Below the pieces are notes generated by a model, which made no database searches, had not been told where the DNA came from, and saw only the letters and a program-made list of their open reading frames with translations. This document shows, piece after piece, positions 5,075-6,444 of a stretch of DNA of 6,444 bases. The stretch lies in the NCBI GenBank assembly GCA_947441325.1, contig CANETR010000129.1, forward strand, positions 1 through 6,444, in the 5' to 3' direction. A program made the translations under genes and the position numbers. The DNA is from Saprospiraceae bacterium (GTDB lineage: Bacteria; Bacteroidota; Bacteroidia; Chitinophagales; Saprospiraceae). Within the stretch, counting starts at the first letter, position 1; each line of letters starts with the position of its first letter.

Positions 5075-6289
5075 TTATGAAATTTCTGCAGGAACTAGAA
5101 TTGCAGGAACCGATAAAATAATTTCAGTACCATTATCTACCTCGCTGTTGAGTTGAATGTGGCCATCTAATTTTTCAAGATATTTTTTTACCATGCACAA
5201 ACCTATACCATTCCCTTTTGTGCCATTTGCATTGCTTGCTCTGAAAAACCTTCTGAAAATGTGAGGCTGATCTGTTTTTGGAATACCAATTCCATTATCT
5301 TTCACCCGCAGTATTAATTTCTCATCGTCAAAGGAGGAGTTGATTTGTACTGCTTTTCCATTTGAAAACTTTATGGCATTTGAAACCAAATTTCCCATGA
5401 TATTTCTAATCATGAATTGGTCACTGATGATTTTTGTGTTATCACTTTCGTGTTCGTAATTTACTATTGCCTCCTCGTTTACCAGCAGTTTACTTTCCGA
5501 AATCACATCTTTTGCCATTTCCTTGAAGTCAAATTGCTCGGATTTGCAGATAACTGTATCGTCTTCGAGTTCTTTGCAAGTAAGCAGTTCATTCAAGGTA
5601 GTATTCAGATTATTAATAGTTGATTCTATTTTTTTAATATGCTTTTCTCTGTTTTTTTGTTCTTCAGCCTTTGTGTATCTCGAAATAAGTTGAGCAGAAG
5701 ATAGAATACTACTCAAAGGGGATCTGAAATTGTCGGAAACAGTAGATACAAAAACTGATTTTATTTCACTTAGGTTTTTGCTGAATTCAATTGCTTTCAA
5801 CAATTCTGAGATTTCATTTCTAAGTTGATGTTCTGTTTCGGCTAGCTTGCTGAGTTTATTTTTTAAATCGGTATTACTCAGCATCAGTTCATTAGCTATA
5901 TTGTTTTGATGCAGGTTAATGGATGAAAAATGGCTTAAATCATGCAACCTGTATAGGTAGAGTTTTTCCCCTTCTTCAGAATTTAAATCTACAATATTGA
6001 GGTCGAATATAAAGATGGAACCATCTTTTTGTTTTCCTCTGTATTGATTTCCAATGCCAAAGATATTTTTAGAATAGCTGTCTAAATTTTCAATAACAAA
6101 ATTATCCTCATTAAACTCATCTGTGAGCAATGCGATATGTTTACCAGTTAATTCATCTGCAGGGTAGTTAAACATTTTAGCTGCCGATGCATTAGCAAGT
6201 CTAATTAGTCCATTTGTATCCAGGACTAAAACTCCTTCCAGCGCATTTTCTGCTAAAAGCTTGATTAGGTTCATAGAATAGGTTTGCAT
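5075..6289 (-). CDS. PAS sensor histidine-kinase homologue with Asp in place of the phospho-acceptor His (404 aa)
   Basis: A soluble protein with no signal peptide or membrane segment. Residues ~8-120 are a PAS domain (NALEGVLVLDTNGLIRLANA, ELTGKHI, KDGSIFIFDLNIV). Residues ~125-175 are a predicted coiled coil. Residues ~176-240 are the HisKA dimerisation helices, and ~250-395 the HATPase_c domain. The ATPase motifs are intact: N-box Asn300/Asn304 in MGNLVSNAIKFS, G1 box DNGIGIP (331-337), F-box IFRRFFRAS, G2 box GNGIGL (359-364) and GTEI (387-390). The H-box, however, reads SDNFRSPLSSILSS instead of the family's SHEFRTPLSSILSS. His is Asp186 (codon GAC at 5734-5732), the catalytic Glu is Asn187 and the Thr is Ser190. 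Autophosphorylation should therefore fail, and it may act as a DivL-like allosteric partner or through another kinase. Two starts are possible, ATG 6289 and ATG 6274 (Met6); an in-frame TAA lies just upstream at 6304-6302. It is followed by its likely partner regulator. Confidence 0.92.
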   Translation of the reverse strand: MQTYSMNLIKLLAENALEGVLVLDTNGLIRLANASAAKMFNYPADELTGKHIALLTDEFNEDNFVIENLDSYSKNIFGIGNQYRGKQKDGSIFIFDLNIVDLNSEEGEKLYLYRLHDLSHFSSINLHQNNIANELMLSNTDLKNKLSKLAETEHQLRNEISELLKAIEFSKNLSEIKSVFVSTVSDNFRSPLSSILSSAQLISRYTKAEEQKNREKHIKKIESTINNLNTTLNELLTCKELEDDTVICKSEQFDFKEMAKDVISESKLLVNEEAIVNYEHESDNTKIISDQFMIRNIMGNLVSNAIKFSNGKAVQINSSFDDEKLILRVKDNGIGIPKTDQPHIFRRFFRASNANGTKGNGIGLCMVKKYLEKLDGHIQLNSEVDNGTEIILSVPAILVPAEIS

Positions 6290-6444
6290 GGTAGTAGAAT
6301 TTTAATTTGTGGTAAATAAATAATTGTAAACAATTTCACTGGGTTTAATAAAATGCTAAAAAGCGGGGAGTTTAAAAATTATATATAAAGTTAATAAAGT
6401 TCATGTAAAACAGTTGTTGGATGTCAGGCGCTCACATTAGGTAT
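6290..6444. other. Non-coding upstream region of the kinase homologue; no confident promoter
   Basis: This AT-rich stretch contains no supportable gene. No good TANNTTTG element is seen on the minus strand. A perfect 14-bp palindrome, AATTGT-AA-ACAATT, lies at 6322-6335, about 33 bp upstream of the kinase start codon, where an operator could sit. An imperfect palindrome, ATGTCAGGCGCTCACAT, lies at 6421-6437. Neither can be assigned to a protein. The window ends before the next gene. Confidence 0.4.

Noticed and set aside
6421..6437. ATGTCAGGCGCTCACAT as a CRP-type box for the Crp-like regulator
   Set aside because: Half-sites are separated by 5 rather than 6 bases and the left half mismatches TGTGA; it is a single imperfect occurrence far from the start codon.

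Overview
The window looks like a chromosomal segment of a Bacteroidota (Bacteroidetes) bacterium. The reasons are an AT-rich sequence without clear Shine-Dalgarno sites, two signal peptides cut as ...FA|Q, a textbook Bacteroidota promoter (TTTG-N19-TATTTTTG, minus strand) and a two-component pair of a type common in that phylum. Genus and species cannot be told from the sequence.

Plus strand, 1-3865: a very large protein enters from the left edge. Its last 908 residues are read here; they are built from about 2.5 copies of a ~286-290-residue beta-rich repeat and end in a Gly/Ala-rich tail. It is followed by two small secreted paralogues of unknown function (172 and 156 aa) that share a pair of cysteines 31 residues apart. 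A sigma-54-like promoter may precede the first paralogue. A hairpin terminator separates the two and ends only 15 nt before the second start codon.

Minus strand, 6289-3942: a soluble PAS-coiled coil-histidine-kinase-type protein (404 aa) lies upstream of a REC-cNMP-HTH_Crp response regulator (349 aa). The regulator has an intact phospho-acceptor Asp52 and its own strong promoter in the 83-nt gap. The kinase has an intact ATP-binding domain, but the phospho-accepting His of its H-box is replaced by Asp (SDNFRSPL where SHEFRTPL is expected). It is therefore predicted to be unable to phosphorylate itself in the normal way.

The convergent plus and minus blocks meet at one long symmetric hairpin (3882-3925), a shared bidirectional terminator. 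The main points of interest are the His-less kinase paired with a normal regulator, the giant repeat protein, and the control of the paralogue pair. No RNA genes, CRISPR arrays, insertion sequences or other mobile-element signatures were seen.
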